From Gammaproteobacteria bacterium (GTDB lineage: Bacteria; Pseudomonadota; Gammaproteobacteria; SZUA-229): 64,000 nucleotides of DNA. The DNA lies in assembly GCA_029882395.1 (NCBI GenBank), contig JAOUKT010000007.1, forward strand, positions 1-64,000, given 5' to 3'. The notes below the pieces were generated by a model that had not been told where the DNA came from, searched no databases, and saw only the letters and a program-made list of their open reading frames with translations. How positions within the stretch are numbered: position 1 is the stretch's first letter; each line of letters begins with the position of its first letter. Both the position numbers and the translations under genes were made by a program. Positions 25,498-33,904 of this stretch are shown here, piece after piece.

Positions 25498-26465
25498 TGG
25501 CTCGCCGACTCACTCACAAACAACAGCGCCGCATCAAACAAAACCAGCAACAGCAACTCGAGCAATACGATGATGTCAACACCGAAACGCCTAACCTGCC
25601 AGCCAGGGTCATTACAAACTTTGGTAAAACAATCATTGCAGAACTTGAGAACCGGGAATTAATTCGCTGCAGCCCGCGTCAAAACCTTCAGCAAATTGTC
25701 TGTGGTGACAATGTCCTGATTCAAAAACTCGATAACAAAGATGCCGTGGTCACGGCGGTTTTAGAACGTGAATCACTGCTCAAAAAGCCCGGCTTTGGTG
25801 GCAAGCTAAAACCCATGGCAGCCAATATCGATCAGGTTGTTATTGTCATGTCGGTCAGCCCGCCACCCAATACCTATCTTATCGACCGCTACCTTGTAGC
25901 AACCGAAAACCTCAGTGCCAGTGGCCTGATCATTTTAAATAAAACCGATCTCGCTGATGAAAATACCGATTTAAAAGCCTTATTAAATGAATACCGCGAA
26001 CTTGGCTATAACGTTTTACCGACAAGTATAAAAGACAAAAACAGCATTAAAGCGCTGGATCTGGCACTGAATGAGCGCACTTCAATCATGGTAGGCCTTT
26101 CAGGTGTCGGCAAGTCTTCATTAATCAATACTCTGCTGCCGGAACAGAACATCCGCGTCGGTGAAGTCTCCGCTGCCAGCGGTGAAGGCACCCATACAAC
26201 AACCAGCTCAATTCTGTATCACCTGCCAAACGGTGGCGAAATTATTGATTCACCGGGAGTCAGGGATTTTGGTTTGTGGAATAACAGCGCAGAAGATGTT
26301 TTATACGGCTTTAAGGAAATCAGAGATCTGGCTGGTCAATGCAAATTTTCAGACTGTAAACATGACGTCGAACCTGGCTGCGTCATTAACAAAGCCGTTG
26401 ATGATGGATTGATTAAGCAACAGCGCTTTCAAAACTATAAAAAAATTATTCACGAATACACTTAA
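25497..26465 (+). CDS. rsgA: Ribosome small subunit GTPase RsgA
   Basis: RsgA is a circularly permuted GTPase that checks late 30S maturation and releases RbfA. The 322-aa protein has an N-terminal OB-fold, then G4 (LNKTDL) before G1 (GLSGVGKSSLINTLL) and G3 (DSPGVRDFG), the permuted order. A C-terminal zinc knuckle has CKFSDCKHDVEPGC. It starts one base within the phhB stop. rbfA, its functional partner, lies elsewhere in the window at 47449-47832. Confidence 0.97.
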   Translation: MARRLTHKQQRRIKQNQQQQLEQYDDVNTETPNLPARVITNFGKTIIAELENRELIRCSPRQNLQQIVCGDNVLIQKLDNKDAVVTAVLERESLLKKPGFGGKLKPMAANIDQVVIVMSVSPPPNTYLIDRYLVATENLSASGLIILNKTDLADENTDLKALLNEYRELGYNVLPTSIKDKNSIKALDLALNERTSIMVGLSGVGKSSLINTLLPEQNIRVGEVSAASGEGTHTTTSSILYHLPNGGEIIDSPGVRDFGLWNNSAEDVLYGFKEIRDLAGQCKFSDCKHDVEPGCVINKAVDDGLIKQQRFQNYKKIIHEYT

Positions 26466-26499
26466 AAAAAGACAAACGCCTGTCGATATATACGCTGGC

Positions 26500-26988
26500 T
26501 TAGGATTTTTGAGTTTCGGCTTTTAACTGCTTTTTATCATCCCGGCGCCTTTTAAAAAAGCGCTTTAACATTTCACCGCTCTCATCCGCTAAAACCCCGC
26601 CAGTAATTTCTAATCGATGATTGTGTTGATTATCTTCACAAAGCTGAAAAGCGCTCTCAACCGCGCCCGTCCTGGGCTCTGTAGCCGCGTACACAACCCG
26701 GCTCACCCTGGCATGAACTAATGCACCGATGCACATCACACAAGGCTCAAGGGTTACATAAAGCGTGGTATCGGGCAGCCGGTAATTACTGAGTGTATAA
26801 CCGGCTTTTCTTAAGGCGACTATCTCTGCGTGAGCTGTGGCATCATGTGTTGATATAGGCTGATTCCAGCCTTCAGCTATTACCAAGTCATTCTGAACAA
26901 TAACCGCGCCGACCGGCACCTCGCCCTGTTGCTCGGCATGTTCGGCCAGCTTTAGCGCATACTGCATCCAACGCTCATCATTAGTCAT
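26500..26988 (-). CDS. tadA: tRNA adenosine(34) deaminase
   Basis: TadA converts the wobble adenosine of tRNA-Arg(ACG) to inosine. The 162-aa protein shows the zinc/catalytic motifs THDATAHAEIVALR and TLEPCVMCIGALVHARV of the deaminase family. The C-terminus has the basic MLKRFFKRRR tail. It is convergent with rsgA and lies downstream of guaA behind a terminator. Confidence 0.96.
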   Translation of the reverse strand: MTNDERWMQYALKLAEHAEQQGEVPVGAVIVQNDLVIAEGWNQPISTHDATAHAEIVALRKAGYTLSNYRLPDTTLYVTLEPCVMCIGALVHARVSRVVYAATEPRTGAVESAFQLCEDNQHNHRLEITGGVLADESGEMLKRFFKRRRDDKKQLKAETQKS

Positions 26989-27011
26989 AAAAAAATATAC
27001 CTTAGAAAAAT

Positions 27012-27038
27012 AAAAAGGCTACTTAACGCAGCCTTTTT
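27012..27038. terminator. Intrinsic terminator of guaA
   Basis: AAAAAGGCT (27012-27020) pairs with AGCCTTTTT (27030-27038) around a 9-nt loop. On the guaA strand the U-rich side follows the stem. It separates guaA from tadA. Confidence 0.8.
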
Positions 27039-27066
27039 ATTAATTGTTAGACTACATTTCAAACAA

Positions 27067-28659
27067 TTATTCCCATTCAATCGTACCGGGCGGCTTACCC
27101 GTGACGTCATACACGACTCTTGAGATACCGTCAATTTCATTGACGATACGCCGTGAGACCAGGTCAAGGAAGTCATATGGTAAATGCGCCCAGCGTGCGG
27201 TCATAAAATCAATCGTCTCGACTGCACGCATTGCAACAACGTATTGATAACGGCGGCCATCCCCGGTTACACCGACCGATTTTACCGGCAGGAAGACGGT
27301 GAAGGCTTGTGACACGCCATGGTATAAATCATGCTTGATTAATTCTTCGATAAAGATATGATCGGCCAGGCGCAACAGATCGGCATACTCTTTTTTAACC
27401 TCACCCAGAATACGAACACCCAGGCCTGGCCCCGGGAATGGGTGGCGATAAACCATTTCATGCGGCAAACCTAACTCAACACCCAGTTTGCGCACTTCAT
27501 CTTTAAATAATTCACGTAATGGCTCACACAATTCCAGCTTCATGTAGTCTGGCAAGCCACCGACATTATGATGTGATTTAATTAAATGCGCTTTACCTGT
27601 TTTTGCGCCTGCCGATTCAATGACATCCGGGTAAATTGTGCCCTGTGCCAGCCATTTTGCATTTTTTAATTTTTTCGACTCTTCTTCAAAAATATCAACA
27701 AACAAATTGCCGATAATTTTGCGTTTGGCTTCCGGCTCATTCTCGCCTTTCAAGCCATCAAGGAAACGCTGCTCAGCATCAACACGGATGACCTTTACAC
27801 CCATATTTTTTGCAAAGGTCGCCATCACCTGGTCGCCTTCATTAAGACGCAGCAAGCCATTATCAACAAACACACAGGTCAGCTGATCACCAATTGCTTT
27901 ATGCAACAAAGCCGCAACAACTGATGAATCAACACCACCCGATAAGCCGAGAACAACCTCGTCACGGCCGATATTTTTTCGCACAGTCGCAATCGCATCA
28001 TCAACAATATTGCTGGCATTCCACAAAGACTCGCAGCCACAGATGCCATGCACAAAGCGCTCAATAATTCGCTGGCCCTGTAAGGTATGCGTGACTTCCG
28101 GATGAAACTGCACGCCATAAAAGCTTTTCTCTTCATTTGCAATCCCGGCAATCGGCGCCGAATCGGTTGATGCCATCAGCTTAAAGCCTGCTGGCATTTC
28201 GGTGACGTGATCACCATGACTCATCCAGACATCCAGCAAACCATAACCTTCTGCAGTCACTTCATCTTCAATATCAGTTAATAACGCCGTGTGACCTCGC
28301 GCGCGCACTTTGGCAAAGCCGTATTCATGCTGAGCGGCATTTTCTACTTTCCCGCCTAACTGCGCGGCCATGGTTTGCATGCCATAACAAATACCCAAGA
28401 CTGGCACACCCAGCTCAAACACGATTTGTGGTGCCACGGGTGCATCTTCACCGATCGTACTTTCCGGACCACCTGATAAAATAATGCCACTTGGCTTAAA
28501 GTTTTTAACATCCTCAGCATTAATATCCCAGGCATAGAGCTCACAATAAACACCGGCCTCTCGAATTCGACGGGCGATAAGCTGGGTGTACTGAGAACCA
28601 AAATCAAGGATTAGTATTCGATCGCTGTGGATATTTGCCAGAGAGTTTTCTGATGTCAT
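27067..28659 (-). CDS. guaA: GMP synthase (glutamine-hydrolysing)
   Basis: GuaA aminates XMP to GMP with glutamine and ATP. The 530-aa protein has a class I glutamine amidotransferase domain ([15 protein letters not shown] at the start; nucleophile Cys in [18 protein letters not shown]). The ATP-pyrophosphatase P-loop is [15 protein letters not shown], and the C-terminal dimerisation domain ends PPGTIEWE. It follows guaB by 78 bases, but a terminator-like hairpin stands between them. Confidence 0.98.
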   Translation of the reverse strand: MTSENSLANIHSDRILILDFGSQYTQLIARRIREAGVYCELYAWDINAEDVKNFKPSGIILSGGPESTIGEDAPVAPQIVFELGVPVLGICYGMQTMAAQLGGKVENAAQHEYGFAKVRARGHTALLTDIEDEVTAEGYGLLDVWMSHGDHVTEMPAGFKLMASTDSAPIAGIANEEKSFYGVQFHPEVTHTLQGQRIIERFVHGICGCESLWNASNIVDDAIATVRKNIGRDEVVLGLSGGVDSSVVAALLHKAIGDQLTCVFVDNGLLRLNEGDQVMATFAKNMGVKVIRVDAEQRFLDGLKGENEPEAKRKIIGNLFVDIFEEESKKLKNAKWLAQGTIYPDVIESAGAKTGKAHLIKSHHNVGGLPDYMKLELCEPLRELFKDEVRKLGVELGLPHEMVYRHPFPGPGLGVRILGEVKKEYADLLRLADHIFIEELIKHDLYHGVSQAFTVFLPVKSVGVTGDGRRYQYVVAMRAVETIDFMTARWAHLPYDFLDLVSRRIVNEIDGISRVVYDVTGKPPGTIEWE

Positions 28660-28696
28660 GGATTGCCCGATTAACTATAAATTAAGAGAGAGAATT

Positions 28697-28720
28697 AAAA
28701 ACGCAGCCCGAAGGCTGCGC
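28697..28720 (-). terminator. Intergenic guaB-guaA hairpin/terminator
   Basis: On the minus strand CGCAGCC, a TTCG tetraloop and GGCTGCG form a 7-bp stem (28702-28719) followed by five Ts. It could lower guaA expression relative to guaB by partial termination, since guaA appears to lack a clear promoter of its own in the remaining bases. Confidence 0.7.
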
Positions 28721-28737
28721 TTACAAGCTGCAATTTT

Positions 28738-30201
28738 TTATGATTCGATACGGTAGTTTGGCGCTTCTTTGGTGATCGTCACATCATGTACATGTGACTC
28801 ACGCATACCTGCCGAAGAGACTTTAACGAATTCAGGTTTGCTGCGCATTTCTGTTATGTCTTTACAACCAACATAACCCATGCTCGAGCGCACTCCGCCC
28901 ATTAACTGATGCACGATATTGACCATCAGGCCTTTGTAAGCCACCCGGCCCTCAATGCCTTCGGGCACTAATTTTTCTTCGCCATCTTTGTTGTCCTGAA
29001 AATAACGATCACTCGAACCCTGAGCCATTGCTCCTAATGAGCCCATGCCGCGATATGATTTATATGAACGCCCCTGAAACAGCTCGATTTCACCGGGAGC
29101 TTCTTCTGTACCGGCAAACATGCTGCCAACCATAATACTGTAAGCACCTGAAGCCAGTGCCTTGGCCATATCACCAGAAAAACGCACACCACCATCTGCT
29201 ATTAATGGCACACCAGTGCCCTCCAGTGCCTGAGCGACGTTATCAATCGCTGAAATTTGTGGCACACCGACACCGGCTATAATTCGAGTAGTACAAATCG
29301 AGCCAGGGCCAATACCTACTTTGACCGCATCAGCCCCTGCTGCAACCAGATCTAATGCCGCCTGGCCAGTCGCGATATTGCCGCCAATCACCTCTACCTG
29401 TGGGAAATTTTCTTTAACCCATTTGACGCGATCAATAACGCCCTGTGAATGACCATGCGCTGTATCAACCACAATCACGTCAACGCTTTCAGCTACCAGC
29501 GCAGCAACACGTTCTTCAGTATCCGCACCTGTACCCACAGCGGCACCGACCCGTAAACGCCCCTGATCATCTTTACAGGCATTGGGAAAATCATCGGATT
29601 TTTGAATATCCTTAACCGTAATCATGCCACGCAATGCAAACTGATCATTCACTACCAGGACTTTTTCAATGCGATGTTTGTGCAATAGCGCGGCCACCTC
29701 TTCACGGCTGGCACCTTCAGAAACCGTCACCAGTTTATCTTTTGGTGTCATGATCGATGAAACATCATTATCCAGCTGGGTTTCAAAACGCATATCTCGA
29801 CTGGTGACGATACCAACCAGTTCTTCGCCATCAACTACGGGCACACCTGAAATTTTGTATTCCTGAGTGATTGCCAGCACATCACGAATGGAAGCCGTTG
29901 AATCAATCGTGATAGGCTCGACAATGACCCCGCTTTCGTATTTCTTGACGTGACGAACTTCCGCTGCCTGCTGAGCCGGAGTCATATTTTTATGGATAAT
30001 GCCGACGCCACCTTCCTGAGCCAGTGCTATGGCCAGTCTGGATTCGGTTACCGTATCCATGGCAGCAGATAGCAGGGGGATGTTCATTCTAATCTTCTTC
30101 GTCAGCTGAGTACCCAAATCGACTTCTTTAGGTACGACTGTTGAGTGGGCTGGAATCAATAAAACATCGTCAAAGGTAAGAGCTTCCTGAACAATTCGCA
30201 T
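28738..30201 (-). CDS. guaB: IMP dehydrogenase
   Basis: GuaB oxidises IMP to XMP with NAD, the first committed step of guanine nucleotide synthesis. The 487-aa protein is a TIM barrel with the catalytic cysteine in [11 protein letters not shown]. Two CBS domains are inserted at about residues 95-200 ([20 protein letters not shown] and [20 protein letters not shown]). [12 protein letters not shown] is near the C-terminus. A perfect TATAAT lies about 15-20 bases before the start, with a poor -35. Confidence 0.98.
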   Translation of the reverse strand: MRIVQEALTFDDVLLIPAHSTVVPKEVDLGTQLTKKIRMNIPLLSAAMDTVTESRLAIALAQEGGVGIIHKNMTPAQQAAEVRHVKKYESGVIVEPITIDSTASIRDVLAITQEYKISGVPVVDGEELVGIVTSRDMRFETQLDNDVSSIMTPKDKLVTVSEGASREEVAALLHKHRIEKVLVVNDQFALRGMITVKDIQKSDDFPNACKDDQGRLRVGAAVGTGADTEERVAALVAESVDVIVVDTAHGHSQGVIDRVKWVKENFPQVEVIGGNIATGQAALDLVAAGADAVKVGIGPGSICTTRIIAGVGVPQISAIDNVAQALEGTGVPLIADGGVRFSGDMAKALASGAYSIMVGSMFAGTEEAPGEIELFQGRSYKSYRGMGSLGAMAQGSSDRYFQDNKDGEEKLVPEGIEGRVAYKGLMVNIVHQLMGGVRSSMGYVGCKDITEMRSKPEFVKVSSAGMRESHVHDVTITKEAPNYRIES

Positions 30202-30365
30202 GGCTATCCCGGGTATATTATAAAATCCTTTAATTATAGAATTAAGCTGATGAAAGGTAAACGATAAAAAATGATTTTACTTTCCAGTCAAGTTCGTTAG
30301 AATCATGTAGCCGAATATTTTAAGAATATAAAAAACGGCGTTTAAGAAAGGCAAGGTTAATTAAT

Positions 30366-30378
30366 AACTTATTAAGTT
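30366..30378. other. 13-bp palindrome upstream of lipoprotein gene
   Basis: AACTTA-T-TAAGTT lies about 47 bases upstream of the lipoprotein start in the divergent guaB spacer. It could be an operator overlapping the promoter. The region is very A+T-rich, so chance occurrence is likely. Confidence 0.25.
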
Positions 30379-30424
30379 CTAATAATGCCGAATTATTACA
30401 AAAACCAGTATGTGAGGAGTTCAA

Positions 30425-30790
30425 ATGATTCAGAAAGCTACGTTAGCTGGTATCATCTTAGCAGGCCTAGTAGGCCTTAGCGGCTGCACAGTCGCAAAAG
30501 TTGGCAAATATAATGCTGATGAAGATGGCTACAAAATGGCACTGGCAGATACTACTGCCCTTGTAGATAAAGCAAAAAAAGCAGGCGCAGAATGGCGTGA
30601 CATTCGCTGGCCTAGTGCTAAGAAAGAGAAAAATGCTAAAAAGCATGCCAAAACCTTATTTGGTAAAGCATCTGCTGCAGCAAAAGACGGCGATTATGAA
30701 GTCGCGATCAAACTGCTGAACAAAGCAGCTAAACATGCCGAACTCGGCTTGCAAGTCGCTGCCACTCAGAAAAATGCTGGCCCTCATTAA
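30425..30790 (+). CDS. Lipoprotein resembling SoxXA-binding protein (SoxK)
   Basis: A 121-aa lipoprotein. The signal peptide ends in the lipobox GLSGC (Cys21). The mature part has a conserved-looking EWRDIRWPSAKK stretch, then a helical repeat (FGKASAAAKDGDYEVAIKLL) followed by NKAAKHAELGLQVAATQ. This layout, a W-R-D motif then AxxAxxxGDYExAIxLxxxAxxxAELGxxxA, resembles the small SoxXA-binding proteins (SoxK/SAXB), partners of the thiosulfate-oxidising SoxXA cytochrome. No other sox gene is in the window, and the family occurs outside sulfur oxidisers, so function is inferred. GAGGAG lies six bases before the ATG. A strong terminator follows, so it is monocistronic. Confidence 0.65.
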   Translation: MIQKATLAGIILAGLVGLSGCTVAKVGKYNADEDGYKMALADTTALVDKAKKAGAEWRDIRWPSAKKEKNAKKHAKTLFGKASAAAKDGDYEVAIKLLNKAAKHAELGLQVAATQKNAGPH

Positions 30791-30810
30791 TTGAGACCGT
30801 AATTTTCTAA

Positions 30811-30839
30811 AAAAAAGCCGGGCTTGCCCGGCTTTTTTT
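30811..30839 (+). terminator. Intrinsic terminator of lipoprotein gene
   Basis: GCCGGG-CTTG-CCCGGC (30817-30832), preceded by six or more As and followed by seven Ts. It isolates the lipoprotein gene from xseA, which starts 54 bases later. Confidence 0.93.
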
Positions 30840-30892
30840 ATGCCATCCGCTATATACTAAGCCTCAAGTCCAATTCTGTTTAAACCCTACTC

Positions 30893-32263
30893 ATGTCACT
30901 GATAACCGAAGACCGCACGCCTCTGAGCATTAGCCAGCTCAATACCATGGTTAAAGAACTGCTGGAGAACAATTTACCGCCATTATGGGTTGAAGGTGAA
31001 ATTTCAAATTTTGCCAAACCCGCTTCCGGTCATATGTATTTCAGCCTTAAAGATTCAAACTGCCAGGTTCGTTCAGTTATGTTTCGTAACCGCAATATGC
31101 TGCTGGATTTCAAACCAGAAAATGGCAGCCAGGTATTAGCCAAGGTCAAGATTGGTTTTTATGAAGCACGCGGTGAGTTTCAGCTCATTGTTGAGCGACT
31201 TGAAGAGGCCGGAGATGGCCAGCTACAACAACAATTTGAACGTTTGAAGAAAAAACTCGCTGCAGAAGGCCTGTTTGACAGCGAGCATAAACAAGAGTTA
31301 CCCGCATTACCCCATCATATTGGCGTCATTACCTCACCCACTGGGGCCGCTATTCGTGATGTTTTGAGTGTATTAAAAAGGCGTTTCCCGGCTATTCCTG
31401 TGACCCTCTATCCGGTGCCTGTGCAGGGAGACCGTGCCGCAGCACTGATCGCTGAAATGATTCGCAAGGCTGAGCGGCATGATCAGTGCGATGTTTTATT
31501 GCTGGTACGTGGCGGTGGCTCACTGGAGGACTTATGGGCCTTTAATGAAGAAGTTGTCAGCCGGGCAATATTTGACTGCCGCATACCGATAGTCAGCGGC
31601 GTGGGACACGAAGTTGATATCACTATTGCTGATTTTGCCGCTGACGTTAGGGCCGCGACCCCCAGCGCTGCAGCTGAACTGGTTGCGCCGGATCAGTTTA
31701 GCTATCTGCAAAGTTATGACTATTACAGCCTTCGTCTGCAACAATTAATGACCGAGCAACTGGCTCAACATAAACAGACATTAAACTGGCTTCATACCCG
31801 CCTTAAACAACAACACCCACAAAACCAGCTGGCCCAGTTTGAAAGTCAACGACGCAATCTGAGCAAACGCCTGCTGAGCCACTGGAAAAACCAGATCTTT
31901 GTTAAAAAATCAGCGCTAGCATTCAGGCTCTTTCAATTACAGCAACACTCACCGCAGCGACTAAGGTTAAGCCGGCAGCAGCAGTTAGACCGGCTCATAA
32001 GGCGGCTGAAACAAAGCGCTTTCGATCTGCATCAAAGCCGGCAACAACAGCTGGCTTCCCATGCCCGCACTTTAAATGCGCTCAGTCCATTACAAACCTT
32101 AGGCCGCGGCTATGCTATCGTCAACAAAGAACACTCGACCGACAACATTACTTCAAGCCGGCAACTAAATATTGATGATATTCTTAAAATCCGCTTACAT
32201 TCAGGCTCTGTGCGATCAAAGGTAATTGAATTACTTGCTGAACCCAAAACCGATAATTCATGA
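30893..32263 (+). CDS. xseA: Exodeoxyribonuclease VII large subunit
   Basis: XseA is the catalytic large subunit of ExoVII, a single-strand DNA exonuclease acting in both directions. The 456-aa protein has the N-terminal OB-fold (LWVEGEISNFAKPASGHMYF) and the catalytic domain (GVITSPTGAAIRDVL, LLVRGGGSLEDLWAFNEE, GVGHEVDITIADFAAD). A long basic coiled-coil C-terminal region follows, and then LQTLGRGYAIV. The small subunit gene xseB is not adjacent. No ribosome-binding site is evident before the ATG. Confidence 0.97.
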   Translation: MSLITEDRTPLSISQLNTMVKELLENNLPPLWVEGEISNFAKPASGHMYFSLKDSNCQVRSVMFRNRNMLLDFKPENGSQVLAKVKIGFYEARGEFQLIVERLEEAGDGQLQQQFERLKKKLAAEGLFDSEHKQELPALPHHIGVITSPTGAAIRDVLSVLKRRFPAIPVTLYPVPVQGDRAAALIAEMIRKAERHDQCDVLLLVRGGGSLEDLWAFNEEVVSRAIFDCRIPIVSGVGHEVDITIADFAADVRAATPSAAAELVAPDQFSYLQSYDYYSLRLQQLMTEQLAQHKQTLNWLHTRLKQQHPQNQLAQFESQRRNLSKRLLSHWKNQIFVKKSALAFRLFQLQQHSPQRLRLSRQQQLDRLIRRLKQSAFDLHQSRQQQLASHARTLNALSPLQTLGRGYAIVNKEHSTDNITSSRQLNIDDILKIRLHSGSVRSKVIELLAEPKTDNS

Positions 32264-32333
32264 TAATTTTAAGCGGTTTTATAGCCAAAAACATGTTACC
32301 TTTATGACTGAATATAATAAAAAAACTTGCACA

Positions 32334-32364
32334 AAGCGCGAAAATTTGTTAAAAACACGCGCTT
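32334..32364 (+). other. Inverted repeat in dksA leader
   Basis: AAGCGCG (32334-32340) and CGCGCTT (32358-32364) form a perfect 7-bp dyad with a 17-base A+T-rich loop, ending 33 bases before the dksA start. If transcribed it would be a leader stem-loop; if not, it could be an operator around the promoter. Confidence 0.4.
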
Positions 32365-32397
32365 CATTATTGACATAGCTAGCACGGAGTACCCCCA

Positions 32398-32829
32398 ATG
32401 GCTGACAATTCGTCGTATCGCCTCAATTCTATCGAGCCTTATAAGGAAAAGAAGGGCGAGGAATACATGAATGATAATCAGGTTGAGCATTTCACGATGA
32501 TTCTTAATGCCTGGAAGGATGAATTAATGCATGAGGTTGACCGCACTGTTGACCACATGAAAGATGATGCCGCTAATTTCCCGGACCCTGCTGATCGCGC
32601 TTCTCAGGAAGAAGAGTTCAGTCTGGAACTGAGAACAAGAGACCGTGAACGCAAGCTGATCAAGAAAATTGACAAGACACTGGAAGAAATCAGTAGCGGT
32701 GATTATGGCTACTGTGAAACCTGTGGTGTCGAGATTGGCATACGCCGGCTTGAAGCCCGACCTACCGCCACTCAGTGCATCGATTGCAAGAGCCTCGATG
32801 AAATTCGCGAAAAGCAACTCAAAGGTTAA
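32398..32829 (+). CDS. dksA: RNA polymerase-binding transcription factor DksA
   Basis: DksA binds the RNA polymerase secondary channel and, with ppGpp, resets rRNA and amino acid promoters. The 143-aa protein closely follows the E. coli sequence. Its coiled-coil tip is DPADRA (Asp63 and Asp66), and the four-cysteine zinc site is C106, C109, C127 and C130 (CETCG and CIDCK). The ATG has GGAG 8 bases upstream. A terminator and then gluQ follow, the order found in E. coli. Confidence 0.98.
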   Translation: MADNSSYRLNSIEPYKEKKGEEYMNDNQVEHFTMILNAWKDELMHEVDRTVDHMKDDAANFPDPADRASQEEEFSLELRTRDRERKLIKKIDKTLEEISSGDYGYCETCGVEIGIRRLEARPTATQCIDCKSLDEIREKQLKG

Positions 32830-32850
32830 CGGCAATGCTTCGCTGATATC

Positions 32851-32877
32851 AAAAAAGCCGATCTTTCGGCTTTTTTT
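32851..32877 (+). terminator. Terminator between dksA and gluQ
   Basis: AAAAAAGCCGA, loop TCTT and TCGGCTTTTTTT form an intrinsic terminator whose T-tract ends 5 bases before the gluQ ATG. In Shigella and E. coli a terminator at this same place limits read-through from dksA into gluQ. Confidence 0.9.
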
Positions 32878-32882
32878 ATGCC

Positions 32883-33806
32883 ATGAACACAACTAAATCA
32901 GTTTACAAGGGCCGCTTCGCTCCCTCACCTACCGGCGCATTACATTTCGGCTCACTCATCGCTGCTGTAAGCAGTTACCTGCAGGCAAAGTCTCAACAGG
33001 GCCAGTGGCTGATAAGAATTGAAGATGTCGATAAAACCCGGGAAATACCCGGCTCTGCTGAACATATACTCTCTACTCTCGACAGCCTTGGATTTGAATG
33101 GGACGATACGGTCATCTACCAAAGCCAGCAAACCGAGCTGTATGAATATTATCTACACACATTAATCAGCAAAGGCCTGGTATACGCCTGCGATTGCAGC
33201 CGTAGCAAGTTAAAACAAAGTGCCACTAAAGCGGGTATTTACCCTGGCTATTGCCGTGATAAAAAGCGCTCTCTAACTAGCCCTTACGCCCTCAGATGCC
33301 AGGTCTCTTCAGACACCGTGAACATTAACGATCAGATTCAGGGAGCCTTATGCGTCAATTTGGCGGATAACTGCGGTGACTTTGTTATAAAACGACGAGA
33401 CCAGTTTTTTGCCTATCAACTGGCCGTGGTAGCCGACGATCACAGCCAGGGTATTACCGATATCATTAGAGGTGCTGATTTACTGCCATCGACACCGATA
33501 CAAATTTATCTGCAACAGCAGCTTGAGTTCTCGACACCTCACTACGGCCACATTCCCGTGGCGATGCACGCGCATGGTCAGAAGCTTAGCAAGTCTCATC
33601 AGGATCTTTCCCTGCATGAGCATGACGCCGTTGAAACCTTGCATCAGGCACTGTTATTTTTAGACCAGTCTCCGCCAGAGGATCTGGCTCACAGCTCACA
33701 AAGCGAATTCTGGCAATGGGCCATACAAAACTGGGATATTAAGCGCATTTCTCGGCAACGCGAAAAAGTATTTGCTCTGGATCTATCATTGGGCGGTACG
33801 TTATAA
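32883..33806 (+). CDS. gluQ: Glutamyl-Q tRNA(Asp) synthetase
   Basis: GluQ (YadB) attaches glutamate to queuosine at the wobble base of tRNA-Asp. The 307-aa protein is a truncated glutamyl-tRNA synthetase lacking the anticodon-binding domain. It has the HIGH-like region GRFAPSPTGALHFGSLIAA, a zinc site formed by CDC with later Tyr and Cys (GYCRDKK), and the KMSKS-like KLSKSH. The ATG follows a terminator T-tract directly and has no ribosome-binding site, so expression is probably low and depends on read-through. The stop codon falls at the start of a short AATTATG repeat. Confidence 0.95.
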   Translation: MNTTKSVYKGRFAPSPTGALHFGSLIAAVSSYLQAKSQQGQWLIRIEDVDKTREIPGSAEHILSTLDSLGFEWDDTVIYQSQQTELYEYYLHTLISKGLVYACDCSRSKLKQSATKAGIYPGYCRDKKRSLTSPYALRCQVSSDTVNINDQIQGALCVNLADNCGDFVIKRRDQFFAYQLAVVADDHSQGITDIIRGADLLPSTPIQIYLQQQLEFSTPHYGHIPVAMHAHGQKLSKSHQDLSLHEHDAVETLHQALLFLDQSPPEDLAHSSQSEFWQWAIQNWDIKRISRQREKVFALDLSLGGTL

Positions 33807-33825
33807 TTATGAATTATGAATTATA
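33805..33825. repeat. AATTATG heptamer repeat, ~3 copies
   Basis: Two exact AATTATG units (33805-33818) are followed by AATTATA (33819-33825). The first unit overlaps the gluQ stop codon. The flanks TTATAATT and AATTATAA are complementary. The 7-base period is the same as in the repeats at 34-204. Confidence 0.8.
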
Positions 33826-33904
33826 ACCAACCATTGATGCTATCAGCATGACGCAGTATGCTTATAGCCTATTAATCCATGCTGTTCTAAGAGGACTTCG
33901 TTAA

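Noticed and set aside
32883-33806. gltX (full glutamyl-tRNA synthetase)
   Set aside because: The protein ends after the KMSKS region, lacks the anticodon-binding domain and follows dksA, which fits gluQ rather than gltX.
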